Shown in pieces: positions 63,969-64,000 of a DNA stretch of 64,000 bases. A program made the position numbers and the translations under genes. The notes beneath the pieces were generated by a model. The model did no database searches. It had not been told where the DNA came from and saw only the letters and a program-made list of their open reading frames with translations. Origin of the DNA: Moritella viscosa. Lineage in GTDB: Bacteria > Pseudomonadota > Gammaproteobacteria > Enterobacterales > Moritellaceae. The DNA is taken from assembly GCA_000953735.1 (NCBI GenBank), contig LN554852.1, positions 4,413,846 through 4,477,845 on the forward strand. Reading direction: 5' to 3'. Numbering within the stretch: the first letter of the stretch is position 1; each line of letters starts with the position of its first letter.

Positions 63969-64000
63969 GAAAACCGAATACTTAATGTACTCGGTTTTTT
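63969..64000. terminator. Hairpin at the right edge
   Basis: AAAACCGAATAC and GTACTCGGTTTT pair with one mismatch around a 5-nt loop and run into T at the window edge; probably an intrinsic terminator for a gene beyond the edge. Confidence 0.65.

Overview
The window is bacterial chromosome from a marine gammaproteobacterium. Low-GC coding style, Vibrio/Shewanella-like housekeeping proteins, a methyl-accepting protein with a heme motif, a Tad pilus locus and secreted gingipain-like proteins suggest Moritella or a close relative. The genus is inference, because no database search was possible. Gene order follows known E. coli neighbourhoods in blocks: ppnN, xni and gcvA-rlmM (E. coli 63 min), kdsA to ychF (27 min), and the Met/Gln/Leu tRNA cluster with ubiF-miaB-ybeZ-ybeY-corC-lnt (15 min).

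Layout. 1-3.8 kb holds a TPR/degenerate-GGDEF membrane protein (5' end outside the window) and an active-looking diguanylate cyclase. 3.9-10.6 kb holds ppnN, xni, an NAD-type isocitrate dehydrogenase, a small secreted protein, rlmM and gcvA, with a divergent GcvB small RNA that has its own promoter and terminator. 10.6-16.2 kb is the leftward run hemA, prfA, prmC, sirB2, sirB1, kdsA. 16.4-21 kb is the rightward run lolB, ispE, prs, pth, ychF. 21.3-22.4 kb is a nine-gene tRNA cluster (Met, Gln, Leu, Gln, Leu, Gln, Met, Leu, Gln).

22.5-47.0 kb is accessory DNA lying between the tRNA cluster and ubiF, which are neighbours in E. coli. It carries a chemoreceptor with a periplasmic CxxCH motif, a frameshifted C25-type peptidase with PKD-like repeats, a decayed copy of the chemoreceptor 3' end, a LysR regulator, a complete Tad/Flp pilus operon (flp to tadG plus an OmpA-like gene, about 12 kb), two frameshifted small secreted genes, a second C25-type peptidase interrupted by a TGA codon, and a beta-barrel-like protein. 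No integrase or transposase was recognised.

47.0-55.2 kb returns to core genes: ubiF, miaB, ybeZ, ybeY, corC, lnt (which seems to start at a non-standard ATC codon), a second SirB2-family protein and a YcbL-type metallo-hydrolase. 55.5-61.0 kb is a complete leftward rRNA operon (16S, tRNA-Ile, tRNA-Ala, 23S, 5S, tRNA-Asp) with promoter and boxA. The right end has a second chemoreceptor whose C-terminus is frame-shifted by an 8-bp tandem duplication, and a DUF924 protein.

The most notable signals are the concentration of broken secreted-protein genes around the Tad locus, the chemoreceptor relic flanking the peptidase, the extra stand-alone secretin N-domain gene in the Tad operon, the repeat-associated frameshift in the second chemoreceptor, and the lnt start codon. 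I did not find a convincing wholly new system.
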